The notes under the pieces are model-generated. The model saw only the letters and a list, made by a program, of their open reading frames with translations. It ran no database searches and was not told the origin of the DNA. Shown here piece after piece: positions 57,016 through 64,000 of a DNA stretch of 64,000 bases. This stretch comes from Geothrix oryzae (lineage in GTDB: Bacteria > Acidobacteriota > Holophagae > Holophagales > Holophagaceae). The stretch is taken from positions 1,550,001 through 1,614,000 of the forward strand of contig NZ_AP027079.1 in the NCBI RefSeq assembly GCF_030295385.1, given 5' to 3'. Position 1 is the stretch's first letter; every line of letters starts with the position of its first letter. Position numbers and translations under genes: made by a program.

Positions 57016-57561
57016 TCATTCGGCCTTGCGGAAGGCTTCGTCGGTCCCCGTCAGTTCCCAGGAGCCCCGGCGCCGCTCGAAGGTGGCATGGCGCTGCTTG
57101 GTCTGCCCCACCTTCGCATCCGGATGCAGGGTCTGGAAGAGGGGGAACTGGGCCGTGGGCTTCTCCAGGCGGATTTCGTAGGTGACGCGGGCCCCCTCCC
57201 GGGTGGGCTCCATCCGGATGGCCCGGACGAAGGTGGCCTCGGCCGCGGGCAGGGAGAACCCCTTGGGCGCGGCCTTGATCATCTTGGGCGCGTCGGCCTT
57301 CAGGCGGAAGGTGAAGGACTTCCGATCGCCCTCGGTCTGCACGGTGGTGTCGAACCAGCCGCTCTTGTCGAGATTCTCCTTGAGTGCTCCCAGGCGCAGG
57401 TGCTCGGGGCTGCCCTTCGTCGCACTGGCCTTCTCGGGTACGGTGACGGGAATCACGACGGGGTAGTCCTTGCGGATCAAGTCCTCGGCCTTGCCGCGCT
57501 CCAGCTTGGAACTGCAGGCCAGGGTGAGCAGGAGGACGGGAAGGAGCAGGGCAGGGCGCAT
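57016..57561 (-). CDS. Hypothetical lipoprotein
   Basis: A 181-residue protein with a lipoprotein signal ending in LTLAC (Cys about residue 16). The mature part is a mixed alpha/beta domain with no known family. KAEDLIRKDYPVVIPVTVP near the start recalls small periplasmic domains of unknown function, and the final strand KQRHATFERRRGSWELTG looks like a cystatin-like or NTF2-like edge. GAGAGGAT precedes the ATG at 57561. Divergent from kbl (99 bp). Confidence 0.82.
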   Translation of the reverse strand: MRPALLLPVLLLTLACSSKLERGKAEDLIRKDYPVVIPVTVPEKASATKGSPEHLRLGALKENLDKSGWFDTTVQTEGDRKSFTFRLKADAPKMIKAAPKGFSLPAAEATFVRAIRMEPTREGARVTYEIRLEKPTAQFPLFQTLHPDAKVGQTKQRHATFERRRGSWELTGTDEAFRKAE

Positions 57562-57660
57562 GGTCGGATCCTCTCCGGTTCGCAAGGATGGTGACACAAC
57601 TCGGTGCCAGCCTTTCAACCTCGCAGTATCCTATCAAGTTGCTGACGATAGGAGATTGCC

Positions 57661-58854
57661 GTGAATCCTGGCTACCTGGCCCACCTCAACCGTGAGATCG
57701 AGCTGCTGAAGGAGGCCGGACTCTACAAGACCGAGCGCGTCATCACCTCGCCGCAGCAGCCCCAGATGAAGGCCAACGGCCGGGATGTGGTGTGCCTGTG
57801 CGCCAACAACTACCTCGGCCTGGCGAACCATCCGGAAGTCATCCAGGCCGCCAAGTCGGTGATGGATGGCCACGGCTTCGGCATGGCTTCGGTGCGGTTC
57901 ATCTGCGGCACCCAGGACATCCACCGGGAACTCGAGCTCAAGCTCGCCGCCTTCCTCGGCTTCGAGGACACGCAGTTGTACTCCTCCTGCTTCGACGCCA
58001 ACGGCGCCATCTTCGAGGGCCTGCTGGGGGAGGAGGACGCCATCATCAGCGACGCCCTGAACCACGCCTCCATCATCGACGGCATCCGCCTCTGCAAGGC
58101 CAAGCGCTTCCGCTACGCCAACTCGGACATGGCCGACCTGGAAGCCCAGCTGAAAGCCGCGGATGCCGCCGGGGCCCGCTTCAAGCTGGTGGTGACGGAC
58201 GGCGTCTTCAGCATGGACGGCTACATCGCCAAGCTCGCGGCCATCTGCGACCTGGCAGAGAAATACGGCGCCATGGTGATGGTGGATGACAGCCACGCCG
58301 TGGGTTTCATGGGCGTGAATGGTCGCGGCACGCATGAGCACTGTGGCGTCATGGGGCGTGTGGACTTCATGACGGGCACCTTCGGCAAGGCTCTGGGTGG
58401 CGCCTCCGGTGGCTACATCGCCGGGAAGCAGGTGGCCATCGACTGGCTGCGCCAGAAGGCCCGCCCCTACCTGTTCTCGAATTCCGTGGCCCCGGCCATC
58501 GTGGCCGCCACGCTGAAGGTGCTTGACCTTCTGAAAAACAGTCAGGGCCTCATCAAGCAGGTGCATGAGAACGCCCGCTACTTCCGCACCGGCATGGAGA
58601 AGGCTGGCTTCAAGCTGCTGCCCGGCGAGCACCCCATCGTGCCCGTGATGCTGTACGAAGCGCCCCTGGCCCAGGAGTTCGCCAAGCGGCTCCTCGATGA
58701 GGGCGTCTATGTCATCGGGTTCTTCTTCCCCGTGGTGCCCAAGGGCCAGGCCCGCATCCGCACTCAGATGAGCGCCGCCCACACCCGTGCGGACCTCGAT
58801 CACGCCATCGCCGCCTTCACGAAGGTGGGCCGCGAGCTGAAGGTGATCGCCTGA
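57661..58854 (+). CDS. kbl: Glycine C-acetyltransferase (2-amino-3-ketobutyrate CoA ligase)
   Basis: A 397-residue PLP enzyme of the alpha-oxoamine synthase family. It cleaves 2-amino-3-oxobutyrate with CoA to glycine and acetyl-CoA, the second step of threonine degradation. [41 protein letters not shown] and the PLP-Lys block [12 protein letters not shown] are diagnostic of Kbl. The GTG start at 57661 has AGGAG upstream. Tdh, which makes its substrate, is encoded 2.7 kb downstream on the same strand with three opposite-strand genes in between. Confidence 0.95.
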   Translation: MNPGYLAHLNREIELLKEAGLYKTERVITSPQQPQMKANGRDVVCLCANNYLGLANHPEVIQAAKSVMDGHGFGMASVRFICGTQDIHRELELKLAAFLGFEDTQLYSSCFDANGAIFEGLLGEEDAIISDALNHASIIDGIRLCKAKRFRYANSDMADLEAQLKAADAAGARFKLVVTDGVFSMDGYIAKLAAICDLAEKYGAMVMVDDSHAVGFMGVNGRGTHEHCGVMGRVDFMTGTFGKALGGASGGYIAGKQVAIDWLRQKARPYLFSNSVAPAIVAATLKVLDLLKNSQGLIKQVHENARYFRTGMEKAGFKLLPGEHPIVPVMLYEAPLAQEFAKRLLDEGVYVIGFFFPVVPKGQARIRTQMSAAHTRADLDHAIAAFTKVGRELKVIA

Positions 58855-58855
58855 C

Positions 58856-59101
58856 CTACAGCACGATGTACCGGTAGGTTCCCGGGTTCTGCTCCTTCAG
58901 CAGGAGCTGGATGGTCCAGCGGCCGTCCGGGAACCGCTCGTACATCGTGGCGCTTAGGACGGACTCCGCCAGCCAGGGCTTGATGTCTTCGTACCGCTCG
59001 AAGGCGGGTGGGACCCACGCCTCTTCGGCGGTGCCCCGGGCGGCGGAGCCGGGCTTGATGTAGTCCATGAGGCGCGAGAAGGCGGATTCAGGGGGCTGCA
59101 C
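58856..59101 (-). CDS. Small hypothetical protein
   Basis: An 81-residue soluble protein with no signal. SRLMDYIKPGSAARGT, FERYEDIKPWLAESVLSATMY and a beta-like C-terminal DGRWTIQLLLKEQNPGTYRYIVL (shown in part) suggest a compact alpha/beta fold. No family recognised. The GTG start at 59101 has GGAG five bases upstream, which decides the start. Its stop is one base from the kbl stop (convergent). Confidence 0.7.
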   Translation of the reverse strand: MQPPESAFSRLMDYIKPGSAARGTAEEAWVPPAFERYEDIKPWLAESVLSATMYERFPDGRWTIQLLLKEQNPGTYRYIVL

Positions 59102-59152
59102 GGGGGCTCCAGGGGCTGATTCGGATGGGCGGGCGCTTCCGTCGGGAGGCGG

Positions 59153-59533
59153 CTATCCGCAGGCCTTGATGTCGGCCTCGAAGACCTGATCCGCCTCCGG
59201 GTTCAGGGACCGGATCAGGGCTCTCAGGGCGTCGAGGCTGGTCGGTTCGAGGTCCCTGGAAAACGCGATGGCCATGCCATCCGCGTCGGCCCGGAGCACG
59301 GTGCCCCGGGTCACGATCCGCTTCCCGGCTTCGGCCTCCTCGAGGAGGATGGCCACGCCGCAGGCGCTGCCGAGGGGAAGCCGCTCCGTGCCCCCGACCA
59401 GGATGCCGCCCAGGCTGATGTTGATCGCCGAGGGGAAGGCGAGGATCTGGTCGCCGGTCACCACCTTCACCCGGTAGGCGATGGGGACGCGGGGAAACTG
59501 TCGTTGGTCGGAGGGCACGCTCACCACTGGCAT
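59153..59533 (-). CDS. PilZ-domain protein (c-di-GMP receptor candidate, second copy)
   Basis: A 126-residue single PilZ domain. RQFPR (RxxxR, about residues 11-15) and NISLGG (N/DxSxxG, about 38-43) are both intact, so c-di-GMP binding is likely. It has a longer, more acidic C-terminal helix than the PilZ protein at 15529. It lies downstream of asnB on the same strand (48-bp gap) and may be co-transcribed, giving no clear hint of target. Confidence 0.86.
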   Translation of the reverse strand: MPVVSVPSDQRQFPRVPIAYRVKVVTGDQILAFPSAINISLGGILVGGTERLPLGSACGVAILLEEAEAGKRIVTRGTVLRADADGMAIAFSRDLEPTSLDALRALIRSLNPEADQVFEADIKACG

Positions 59534-59581
59534 CCAGGTCTGCTGGTCGATGCATGATAGCGCGGGCGGGAGATCCGGAGG

Positions 59582-61279
59582 CTAGCGGTGGCCCTGCTGA
59601 TGGACATCGCGCACGGCCCGCCCGGAGGGGTCGGCCATGGACGCGAAGGCCGCATCCCAAGCCAGGGCGATGGGCGTGCTGCAGGCCACGCTGCGCTCGT
59701 GGGGGACGCACTCGACGGCGGCGGCGGAAGGGAAGTGGTGCTCGAAGAGCTGGCGGTAGAAGTAGGCTTCCTTGGTTTCGGGCGTCTTCACGGGGAAGCG
59801 GGCCGTTGCGGCCTGCATCATGGCGTCGCTGATCTCGCGCTCGGCGGTGGCCTTGAGGGCATCGATCCAGGCATAGCCGACCCCATCCGAGAACTGCTCC
59901 TTCTGACGCCAGAGCACCTCGTCCGGGATGAGTCCCTCGAAAGCCTTCCGCAGGGGGAATTTCTCGATGGGGCGGGGCCAGGCGGCGTTGCGGGGCAATT
60001 TCACCGAGGGGTCCAGGCGCATGGCCACATCGAGGAACTCGCGGTCGAGGAAGGGGACCCGGGCCTCCACGCCCCAGGCGGCGCTGGACTTGTTGGCCCG
60101 GGCGCAGTCGTAGAGGTGCAGTTTCTGGAGCTTCCGCACGGTTTCCGCGTGCAGATCGGCCCCGTCCGGCGCCTTGTGGAAGTAGAGGTAGCCGCCGAAG
60201 ATCTCGTCGGCCCCTTCGCCCGACAGCACCATCTTGATGCCCATGGCCCGGATCTTCCGCATCATGAGGTACATGGGCGTGGAGGCCCGGATCGTCGTGA
60301 TGTCGAAGGTCTCCAGGTGGTAGATCACATCCGAGAGGGCGTCCAGGCCCTCCTGCACCGTGAAGTGGACCTCGTGGTGGATGGCGCCGATGTGGTCGGC
60401 CACCAGCCGAGCTGGGCCAAGGTCCGGCGCGCCCTTCAGGCCCACGGCGAAGCTGTGGATCCGGGGCCACCAGGCCGGGGTGCTGCCGCCCGCCTCCACC
60501 CGGCCCTCCCGGTACTGGGCGGCGATGGCGGCGATCAGCGAGGAGTCCACGCCGCCCGAGATCAGGACGCCATAGGGCACATCGCACATGAGCTGGCGGC
60601 GCACGGCGGCCTCCAGGGCCTTCCGGAGGGCCACGGGGTCATAGGGTTCCTGCGGCACCCGGCCGGGATCGGCCCAATCCGGTTCGTAGTAGCGCTGGAA
60701 CCCCCTGTCCGCCTGGTGCCCCAGGAAGAAGTGCCCCGGCGGGAACTCGCGGATCCGTTCGCAGTGGCCCACCAGGGCCTTCATCTCCGAGGCGGCGTAC
60801 AGGTTGCCGGCCTCGTCCCAGCCCACATAGAGCGGCACCACACCGATGGGATCCCGGGCGATGAGGAAGGTCTCCCGCTTGGGATCGTAGAGGACGAACG
60901 CGAAGATGCCGTTCATGCGGTTGAGGAACTCCTTGGGGGACTGTTCATCGTAGAGGTAGAGGATCACCTCGCAGTCCGACAGGGTCTGGAAGTCGTGGGG
61001 CTCCTGCAGCTCCTCCTGGAGGTCCCGGTGGTTGTAGATTTCCCCGTTGACCGCCAGCACGGTGCCCTGGAGGGTGTCGATCAGGGGCTGGGCGCCATGC
61101 TCCACATCCACGATGGACAGCCGCTCGTGGACGAGGATCGCCCGGTCATCGGCGAAGATGCCGCTCCAGTCGGGGCCCCGATGGCGGATCTTCCGCGCCA
61201 TGGCCAGAGCCTGGCGCCGGAGCTCGGCGGGATTGGACCGGGTTGGATCGATGCCGAGGATGGTGAGAATGCCGCACAT
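59582..61279 (-). CDS. asnB: Asparagine synthetase (glutamine-hydrolysing)
   Basis: A 565-residue AsnB-type enzyme (E. coli AsnB 554). Cys2 in MCGILTILG is the glutaminase nucleophile, with RHRGPDWSG, NGEIYNH and SDCEVILYLY in the N-terminal domain. The synthetase domain has the ATP pyrophosphatase loop LISGGVDSSL (about 240-249) and LSGEGADEIFGGYLYF. It makes Asn from Asp, glutamine and ATP. GGAG lies five bases before the ATG at 61279 and directly abuts the T-run of a leader terminator, indicating regulation by premature termination. Confidence 0.95.
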   Translation of the reverse strand: MCGILTILGIDPTRSNPAELRRQALAMARKIRHRGPDWSGIFADDRAILVHERLSIVDVEHGAQPLIDTLQGTVLAVNGEIYNHRDLQEELQEPHDFQTLSDCEVILYLYDEQSPKEFLNRMNGIFAFVLYDPKRETFLIARDPIGVVPLYVGWDEAGNLYAASEMKALVGHCERIREFPPGHFFLGHQADRGFQRYYEPDWADPGRVPQEPYDPVALRKALEAAVRRQLMCDVPYGVLISGGVDSSLIAAIAAQYREGRVEAGGSTPAWWPRIHSFAVGLKGAPDLGPARLVADHIGAIHHEVHFTVQEGLDALSDVIYHLETFDITTIRASTPMYLMMRKIRAMGIKMVLSGEGADEIFGGYLYFHKAPDGADLHAETVRKLQKLHLYDCARANKSSAAWGVEARVPFLDREFLDVAMRLDPSVKLPRNAAWPRPIEKFPLRKAFEGLIPDEVLWRQKEQFSDGVGYAWIDALKATAEREISDAMMQAATARFPVKTPETKEAYFYRQLFEHHFPSAAAVECVPHERSVACSTPIALAWDAAFASMADPSGRAVRDVHQQGHR

Positions 61280-61288
61280 GGAGGCTCC

Positions 61289-61327
61289 AAAAGAAAAACC
61301 CCCGATCCGCTGTCGCGAATCGGGGGT
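61289..61327 (-). terminator. Rho-independent terminator in the asnB leader (attenuator)
   Basis: On the minus strand, ACCCCCGATTCGC (61327-61315) pairs with GCGGATCGGGGGT (61310-61298): 13 bp with one G-U, closed by GACA. It is followed by TTTTTCTTTT down to 61289, just before the asnB ribosome site. No minus-strand gene other than a short leader ORF lies upstream, so it can only act on asnB. Confidence 0.85.
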
Positions 61328-61346
61328 GGTCCGGGAAACCAGGGAT

Positions 61347-61433
61347 CTAGGAGACGCCCTCACCGGCCCACGCGCGATCCGCGCGAGGGAACCGATTGGA
61401 ATGGCGGTTGGGCCGCAGGGGGGTGGAAGTCAT
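61347..61433 (-). CDS. Possible asnB leader peptide (28 codons, two Asn)
   Basis: An ATG at 61433 opens a 28-codon frame ending TAG at 61347, 20 bp before the terminator hairpin. The peptide begins [20 protein letters not shown]: Asn at positions 9 and 13, Asp at 19. A weak AGG lies seven bases upstream, and a promoter candidate ends 18 bp before the ATG. The arrangement promoter, short ORF, terminator, biosynthetic gene is that of amino-acid attenuators. Only two Asn codons and no clear antiterminator make it a hypothesis. Confidence 0.4.
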   Translation of the reverse strand: MTSTPLRPNRHSNRFPRADRAWAGEGVS

Positions 61434-61450
61434 GGAAAGCCTGGAAGCAC

Positions 61451-61478
61451 CTTATCGGCCGGTTTCTCGAATCGTCAA
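61451..61478 (-). promoter_or_regulatory. Candidate asnB promoter
   Basis: On the minus strand: TTGACG (61478-61473), a 16-bp spacer, GATAAG (61456-61451). Transcription would start near 61444, giving a leader of about 165 nt before asnB. Confidence 0.5.
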
Positions 61479-61542
61479 GTCGGGAAGGCCGAAGTTGGCC
61501 GGCCTTGCCCTTGATGATGAAATGGTGCGGTTGGAGGCACGC

Positions 61543-62574
61543 ATGAAAGTCCTGTTGAAGTCCAAGCGCGAGGAAGGCATCTGGATGGGTGAGGCGCCCA
61601 TGCCCCAGGTGGGGCCGAACGATGTGCTGATCCGCGTCCACAAGAGCGCGATCTGCGGCACCGATGTGCACATCTACAACTGGGACGACTGGGCCCAGAA
61701 GACCATCCCGGTGCCCATGGTGGTGGGACACGAGTACTTCGGCGTCATCGAGCAGGTGGGTGCCGAGGTGGAGGGCTACCAGCCCGGGGATCGAGTCAGC
61801 GGCGAGGGCCACATCACCTGCGGCCACTGCCGGAACTGCCGCGCGGGTAAGCGCCATCTCTGCCGCAACACCGTGGGCGTGGGGGTGAACCGCACGGGCT
61901 CCTTCGCCGAGTACCTGTCCATCCCGGCCTTCAATGTCTTCAAGGTCCCGGACAATGTGCCCGACGAGGTGGCCTCCATCTTCGATCCCTACGGCAATGC
62001 GGCCCACACGGCCCTGAGCTTCGACATGGTGGGCGAGGATGTGCTGATCACGGGCGCAGGCCCCATCGGCATCATGGCGGTGGCCATCGCCAAGCATGTG
62101 GGTGCCCGTCATGTGGTGATCACGGATGTGAATGAATACCGGCTCGACCTGGCCCGCAAGATGGGTGCCACAGTCGCCGTGAATCCCATGAAGAAGGGCC
62201 TCCCCGAGGTCATGAAGGACCTGGGCATGACCGAGGGCTTCGATGTGGGCCTGGAGATGAGCGGCAACCGCAACGCCTTCGAATCCATGCTGGAGGCCAT
62301 GCACCATGGCGGCCGTGTGGCGCTGCTGGGCATCCTGCCGGGCGACTGCGCCATCGACTGGAGCCAGGTGATCTTCAAGGGCCTCATCCTGAAGGGCATC
62401 TACGGCCGCGAGATGTTCGAGACCTGGTACAAGATGACCGCCATGATCCAGAGCGGCCTGGACATCACGCCCGTGATCACGCATCGCTTTGGCATCGACG
62501 ATTTCCAGAAGGGATTCGACGCCATGCGGAGTGGGCAGAGCGGGAAGGTGATCCTGGATTGGGGCGTGAAGTAG
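61543..62574 (+). CDS. tdh: L-threonine 3-dehydrogenase
   Basis: A 343-residue zinc alcohol-dehydrogenase-family enzyme that oxidises threonine to 2-amino-3-oxobutyrate with NAD+. The catalytic-zinc region is [15 protein letters not shown] and GHEYFG; the structural-zinc cysteines are [15 protein letters not shown] (about 97-111). The nucleotide-binding loop is [19 protein letters not shown]. The ATG at 61543 is fixed by GGAGG six bases upstream and by family length; an upstream frame is open but not Tdh-like. It supplies Kbl. Divergent from asnB. Confidence 0.96.
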   Translation: MKVLLKSKREEGIWMGEAPMPQVGPNDVLIRVHKSAICGTDVHIYNWDDWAQKTIPVPMVVGHEYFGVIEQVGAEVEGYQPGDRVSGEGHITCGHCRNCRAGKRHLCRNTVGVGVNRTGSFAEYLSIPAFNVFKVPDNVPDEVASIFDPYGNAAHTALSFDMVGEDVLITGAGPIGIMAVAIAKHVGARHVVITDVNEYRLDLARKMGATVAVNPMKKGLPEVMKDLGMTEGFDVGLEMSGNRNAFESMLEAMHHGGRVALLGILPGDCAIDWSQVIFKGLILKGIYGREMFETWYKMTAMIQSGLDITPVITHRFGIDDFQKGFDAMRSGQSGKVILDWGVK

Positions 62575-62595
62575 TGCCTTCCGGGCGGACCTGAC

Positions 62596-62627
62596 GGCGA
62601 ACTGCGGCCCGGTGGCCGCAGTTCGCC
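62596..62627. terminator. Hairpin between tdh and the convergent lipoprotein gene
   Basis: Perfect 14-bp arms GGCGAACTGCGGCC (62596-62609) and GGCCGCAGTTCGCC (62614-62627) around cggt, flanked by CCTTCC and GGAAGG as a further outer stem. No T-tract on either side. Confidence 0.6.
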
Positions 62628-62643
62628 TAATGACGGAAGGGCC

Positions 62644-63267
62644 TCAGCGCACCGGCTGGGGCTGGGGGATGGGCGGGAGGCCCGCTTCGCTCCAGGGGGC
62701 GCCATCCTTGATGAGGAGGTCGCTGGCCAGGCCTTCGCCGCCGGGCAGGAGGTCGGTTCCGAGGCAGGCGAGGTAGTAGCCGTCGAACTTGGTGTTGAAT
62801 TTCTGCCGCACGGGGCCCCGCTTGACCTGGATCTCCTCCACGGGGCGGGTGACATAGGGCCGGTAGAGGAAGGGGTGCCCCCAGGGCGCTTCGGGTACCT
62901 GGTCGAGATACTCGGGCACCAGCTCCTGCAAGGTCACGGGATATTCTCCCTTCTTCGTCCTGAACCGGATGAGGGCGTCGGTGACGCGCTTCATGGCCCC
63001 TCGGACCTGCCGCTGGCGGTCGGCCATGTCGCGGCTCACGAAAGCCTCGATGAGGTAGAGGTCCCGCTTGGCCTGGTGCGCGGCCTCGGAATCCGGGTAG
63101 CGCTCCGCCAGCTGCTTCATCATGGCCCTGGCTTCGAGGCTCCGGCCCTCCAGATTCAGCTTCCGGGCCTCCTCGTAGAGGTTGCCGGGGAGCCGGGGAT
63201 CTTCCGAACTGCAGCCGGCCAGCAGTGCCAGAAGGGCCAGGGCGGGAGTGATGCGCGTGCGCTTCAT
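62644..63267 (-). CDS. Lipoprotein with GspG/pseudopilin-like C-terminal domain
   Basis: A 207-residue lipoprotein (lipobox LLAGC, Cys about residue 19). Residues 30-80 are TPR-like helices (NLEGRSLEARAMMKQLAERY, then PDSEAAHQ). Residues 95-200 resemble the globular part of type II secretion major pseudopilins: RFRTKKGEYPVTLQELVPEY, then APWGHPFLYRPY and the late LACLGTD and DLLIKDG. There is no prepilin N-terminus, so it is not itself a pilin. Probably periplasmic and membrane-attached; role unknown. Divergent from udk. Confidence 0.8.
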   Translation of the reverse strand: MKRTRITPALALLALLAGCSSEDPRLPGNLYEEARKLNLEGRSLEARAMMKQLAERYPDSEAAHQAKRDLYLIEAFVSRDMADRQRQVRGAMKRVTDALIRFRTKKGEYPVTLQELVPEYLDQVPEAPWGHPFLYRPYVTRPVEEIQVKRGPVRQKFNTKFDGYYLACLGTDLLPGGEGLASDLLIKDGAPWSEAGLPPIPQPQPVR

Positions 63268-63319
63268 GGCATGAACCTTAGCAGAGGCGTGTGAAGTAGG
63301 ATGGAAGAAAGGGGGCGTC

Positions 63320-63973
63320 ATGATCGACAGACCGATGCTGGTGGGCATCGTGGGGGGCTCCGGGAGCGGGAAGACCTCCGTGGCCGCCGAGCTGGTGAAG
63401 CGGCTCAAGAAGAAGGCCGTGGCCGCCCTCCTGCTGGACATGGATGCCTACTACGCCCCTCTCGAGGTCGTGAAGGGGCGTTTCGGGGACAGGCCCGTCA
63501 ACTGGGACCACCCCCACGCCTTCGATCTGGAACTGATGGCCTCCCACCTGTCGGCGATGCATCGCGGCGAGAGCATCCGGAAGCCGACCTATGATTTCAC
63601 CCTTTCGGACCGCACCGGCTGGGAGGACCCCCTGCCACCGGGCCAGGTGGTGATCCTGGAGGGGCTGCTGCTCTTCGCCTTGCCGGAGTTGCGCGATCAG
63701 CTGGACATGAAGGTCTTCGTGGATACGGACGCGGACATCCGCATCCTGCGCCGCATCCGCCGGGACACCCGGGAGCGGGGCCGCAGCCTGGAAAGCGTCA
63801 TGGACCAGTACGAACGGAGCGTGAGGCCCATGCACCTGGAGTTCGTGGAACCCAGCAAGCGCTGGGCCGACCTGATCGTGCCCACGGGCGTGGAGAACCG
63901 CACGGCCCTGGATGTCATCACCCACCACATCTGCAGCCGGGTGCTCGGCTCCGGAGGGCCGCCGCATGTTTGA
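63320..63973 (+). CDS. udk: Uridine kinase
   Basis: A 217-residue P-loop kinase that phosphorylates uridine (and cytidine) in pyrimidine salvage. Walker A is GIVGGSGSGKTSVA (about 9-22), DMDAYYAPLE is the Udk DxDxFY-like motif, NWDHPHAFDLELM the substrate helix and VILEGLLLF the Walker B. The segment RRIRRDTRERGR is the lid. Length is typical. Whether it is a true Udk or a close PRK/Udk relative cannot be settled, but Udk is the best fit. A following gene overlaps its stop by eight bases. Confidence 0.88.
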   Translation: MIDRPMLVGIVGGSGSGKTSVAAELVKRLKKKAVAALLLDMDAYYAPLEVVKGRFGDRPVNWDHPHAFDLELMASHLSAMHRGESIRKPTYDFTLSDRTGWEDPLPPGQVVILEGLLLFALPELRDQLDMKVFVDTDADIRILRRIRRDTRERGRSLESVMDQYERSVRPMHLEFVEPSKRWADLIVPTGVENRTALDVITHHICSRVLGSGGPPHV

Positions 63974-64000
63974 GCAGGGCATCCACCTCTCCCCGGAGAC
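63966..64000 (+). CDS. Partial 5' end of an unidentified gene overlapping udk
   Basis: ATG at 63966 with GGAGGG seven bases upstream; the frame is open to the window end and reads MFEQGIHLSPE. It overlaps the udk stop by eight bases, as expected for a coupled operon. Too short to assign. Confidence 0.5.
   Translation, partial: MFEQGIHLSPE

Noticed and set aside
61280-61444. T-box riboswitch in the asnB leader
   Set aside because: No T-box consensus (TGGnACCGCG-like) or specifier-loop layout is present; leader is too short.

Overview
The window is a G+C-rich (about 70% by eye) bacterial chromosome segment with dense, short-gap coding on both strands. Core genes dominate: rpoD, dnaG, dnaX, gltB, class II nrdJ, mdh, hemH/hemY, asnB, kbl, tdh, udk and the SRP RNA. 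Exported proteins are common, including a tricorn-like protease, DUF481 and DUF2914 proteins, lipoproteins and TamB. Together with a periplasmic-propeller diguanylate cyclase and B12-dependent ribonucleotide reductase, this suggests a Gram-negative, strict or facultative anaerobe. My best guess is Acidobacteriota, class Holophagae (Geothrix/Holophaga-like). That is inference from style and gene content, not proof. There is no phage, transposon, CRISPR array or tRNA gene that I can recognise.

Layout. 1-5 kb: an acyl-phosphate locus with a natural fusion of a phosphotransacylase to a butyrate kinase, facing a nitroreductase and a second phosphotransbutyrylase. 5-10 kb: tfoX-like, GNAT and rsmE genes overlapping end to end, then a large secreted tricorn-family protease. 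9.9-10.6 kb: a small island of visibly lower G+C with one four-helix membrane protein. 10.6-16.7 kb: a methyltransferase, a stand-alone DnaJ-type zinc-finger protein, a thioesterase, an M29 aminopeptidase, a HEAT-repeat protein, a PilZ protein and mtgA. 16.8-24 kb: a diguanylate cyclase, mdh, a ubiquitin-like (MoaD/ThiS) protein coupled to a BNR-propeller protein, and nudC. 24-29 kb: a twin cNMP-domain protein, nrdJ and the SRP RNA gene ffs. 28.8-36.8 kb: an exported nitroreductase, a TIGR02757-type protein, hemH-hemY, envelope proteins and a radical SAM protein. 36.8-48 kb: gltB, dnaX, moaD and a minus-strand string MFS, Ser/Thr kinase, tamB, moaD. 50-54 kb: dnaG-rpoD (the macromolecular synthesis operon without rpsU). 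54-64 kb: a P-loop protein, an OPA-type transporter, kbl, a second PilZ protein, asnB with a probable attenuator, tdh, a lipoprotein and udk.

How the genes connect. Kbl and Tdh form the two-step threonine-to-glycine route but lie 2.7 kb apart, with asnB and two small genes between them. HemH and HemY overlap and complete the end of heme synthesis. The diguanylate cyclase and two PilZ proteins are a potential c-di-GMP output group. The most informative non-coding features are a Rho-independent terminator inside the asnB leader behind a short ORF with two Asn codons, an SRP RNA whose 3' closing strand is shared with a perfect 19-bp hairpin, and three long imperfect palindromes of one family placed at gene ends.
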